DNA from: Robiginitomaculum sp.
Lineage (GTDB): Bacteria > Pseudomonadota > Alphaproteobacteria > Caulobacterales > Maricaulaceae
Length of the DNA stretch: 64,000 bases
Direction: 5' to 3'
Assembly: GCA_021776635.1 (NCBI GenBank)
Contig: JAJFFN010000016.1
Location: 124,001 to 188,000, forward strand
Part shown: positions 63,509 to 64,000 of the stretch, one piece after another
Position numbering within the stretch: position 1 is the stretch's first letter
Layout of the letters: each line of letters opens with the position of its first letter
Position numbers and translations under genes: made by a program
Notes under the pieces: generated by a model
The model's database searches: none
Told to the model about the DNA's origin: nothing
What the model saw: only the letters and a program-made list of their open reading frames with translations

Positions 63509-64000
63509 GTGATAAAGGGAACAATAGACCTAAATCATCATCAAGAGTTGAAACGGCTGCAGCAGGCATAGAAAATGATGTGATCGACTTAAATGAACGC
63601 TTACAGACACGCTCTGATGGGGAAACCATGCAAGCCGATATGCGTTTGCTAGAGGCCCTGCTATTTGCTGCGGTTGAACCCATTGATATTGAGACTTTGC
63701 GTGAGCGCATGCCAGAGGGTTGCGATGTCGGTGCATTGATTGCAAGGCTAGCCCGAGACTATGCGGGGCGCGGGATAAATTTGGTGCGTGTAGCCGAGCG
63801 TTGGCGGTTCCAAACCGCGCCAGATATGGAGCATAAACTGGTAGATATTCGTGAAGCCCCGCGTAAATTATCTAAGGCGGCCCTCGAAACGCTGGCCATT
63901 ATTGCTTATCACCAACCCGTTACCCGTCCCGAAATAGAAGATGTACGCGGAGTAGCTGTGTCGGGCGGTACACTTGATGTGCTTATGGAGTTGGGCTGGA
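63505..64000 (+). CDS. scpB: Segregation and condensation protein B, 5' part
   Basis: Winged-helix partner of ScpA in the SMC complex. The ATG overlaps the scpA stop (ATGA). About 165 codons are seen before the window ends, with no stop; LEALLFAAVEPIDIETLRERM and KAALETLAIIAYHQPVTRPEIEDVRGVAVSG are clear ScpB signatures. The N-terminus has about 30 extra, low-complexity residues. Confidence 0.95.
   Translation, partial: MSDKGNNRPKSSSRVETAAAGIENDVIDLNERLQTRSDGETMQADMRLLEALLFAAVEPIDIETLRERMPEGCDVGALIARLARDYAGRGINLVRVAERWRFQTAPDMEHKLVDIREAPRKLSKAALETLAIIAYHQPVTRPEIEDVRGVAVSGGTLDVLMELGW

Overview
The window is chromosomal DNA of an alphaproteobacterium, fairly AT-rich by eye (mid-40s % GC). The gene content and order fit a Caulobacter-type dimorphic lineage such as marine Hyphomonadaceae/Maricaulales relatives: a PleC-like PAS histidine kinase beside glnE, a perfect TTAA-N7-TTAA CtrA box, rodZ-ispG, and a dgt / SPOR / nagZ / scpA / scpB block. 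That placement is inference; no rRNA or taxonomic marker gene is present. I saw no tRNA, rRNA, CRISPR array, insertion sequence, integrase or phage gene. It is mostly housekeeping DNA with a few poorly described accessory loci.

Layout. 1-10.5 kb: 3' end of glnE, converging on a large sensor kinase, an EAL protein and pepN; then nadE, gltX and a DoxX-like membrane protein. 10.5-16.2 kb: a gene-poor stretch with a hairpin and a possible gene remnant, the gatCAB operon with an Imm32-like gene between gatA and gatB, a nested-hairpin repeat, a nitroreductase and a Sel1-type protein. 16.3-25 kb: a GT2 glycosyltransferase that apparently starts at AUU, ahcY and metK (methyl cycle), a U32 protein, a patatin with an outer-membrane barrel, DUF1499 and folE. 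25-37 kb: an orphan basic protein, methylmalonyl-CoA mutase (mutA/mutB), ferredoxin-NADP reductase, a lytic transglycosylase, dapA-smpB-folK, a glycine-zipper lipoprotein and aminopeptidase P. 37-45.7 kb: a 47-residue gene behind the CtrA box, a three-domain YbaY-like secreted protein, a GST, a GT4 glycosyltransferase with a 3x19-nt repeat leader, HNH endonuclease, cyclophilin, coq7, dsbB, rodZ and ispG.

45.7-51.5 kb is the most unusual part. A tightly packed trio encodes a two-helix membrane protein, an Hsp70/actin-fold ATPase with a C-terminal membrane hairpin, and a single-pass protein with a beta-rich extracytoplasmic domain. A large two-TM coiled-coil protein converges on it with only 4 bp between stop codons. 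I know no described system with this composition, and I rate it the best candidate for an undescribed one.

51.7-64 kb: small conserved proteins, an overlapping CPBP protease / GT-C-like membrane pair, an Arg-rich secreted repeat protein, an Hpt protein, an acyl-ACP synthetase-like enzyme, a peroxiredoxin next to an A-type Fe-S carrier (ErpA) with a perfect 27-bp palindrome of Irr/Fur-family type between them, dGTPase, a SPOR protein, nagZ, scpA and the start of scpB. Short tandem duplications of 12-30 nt recur across the window, both in leaders and inside coding regions.
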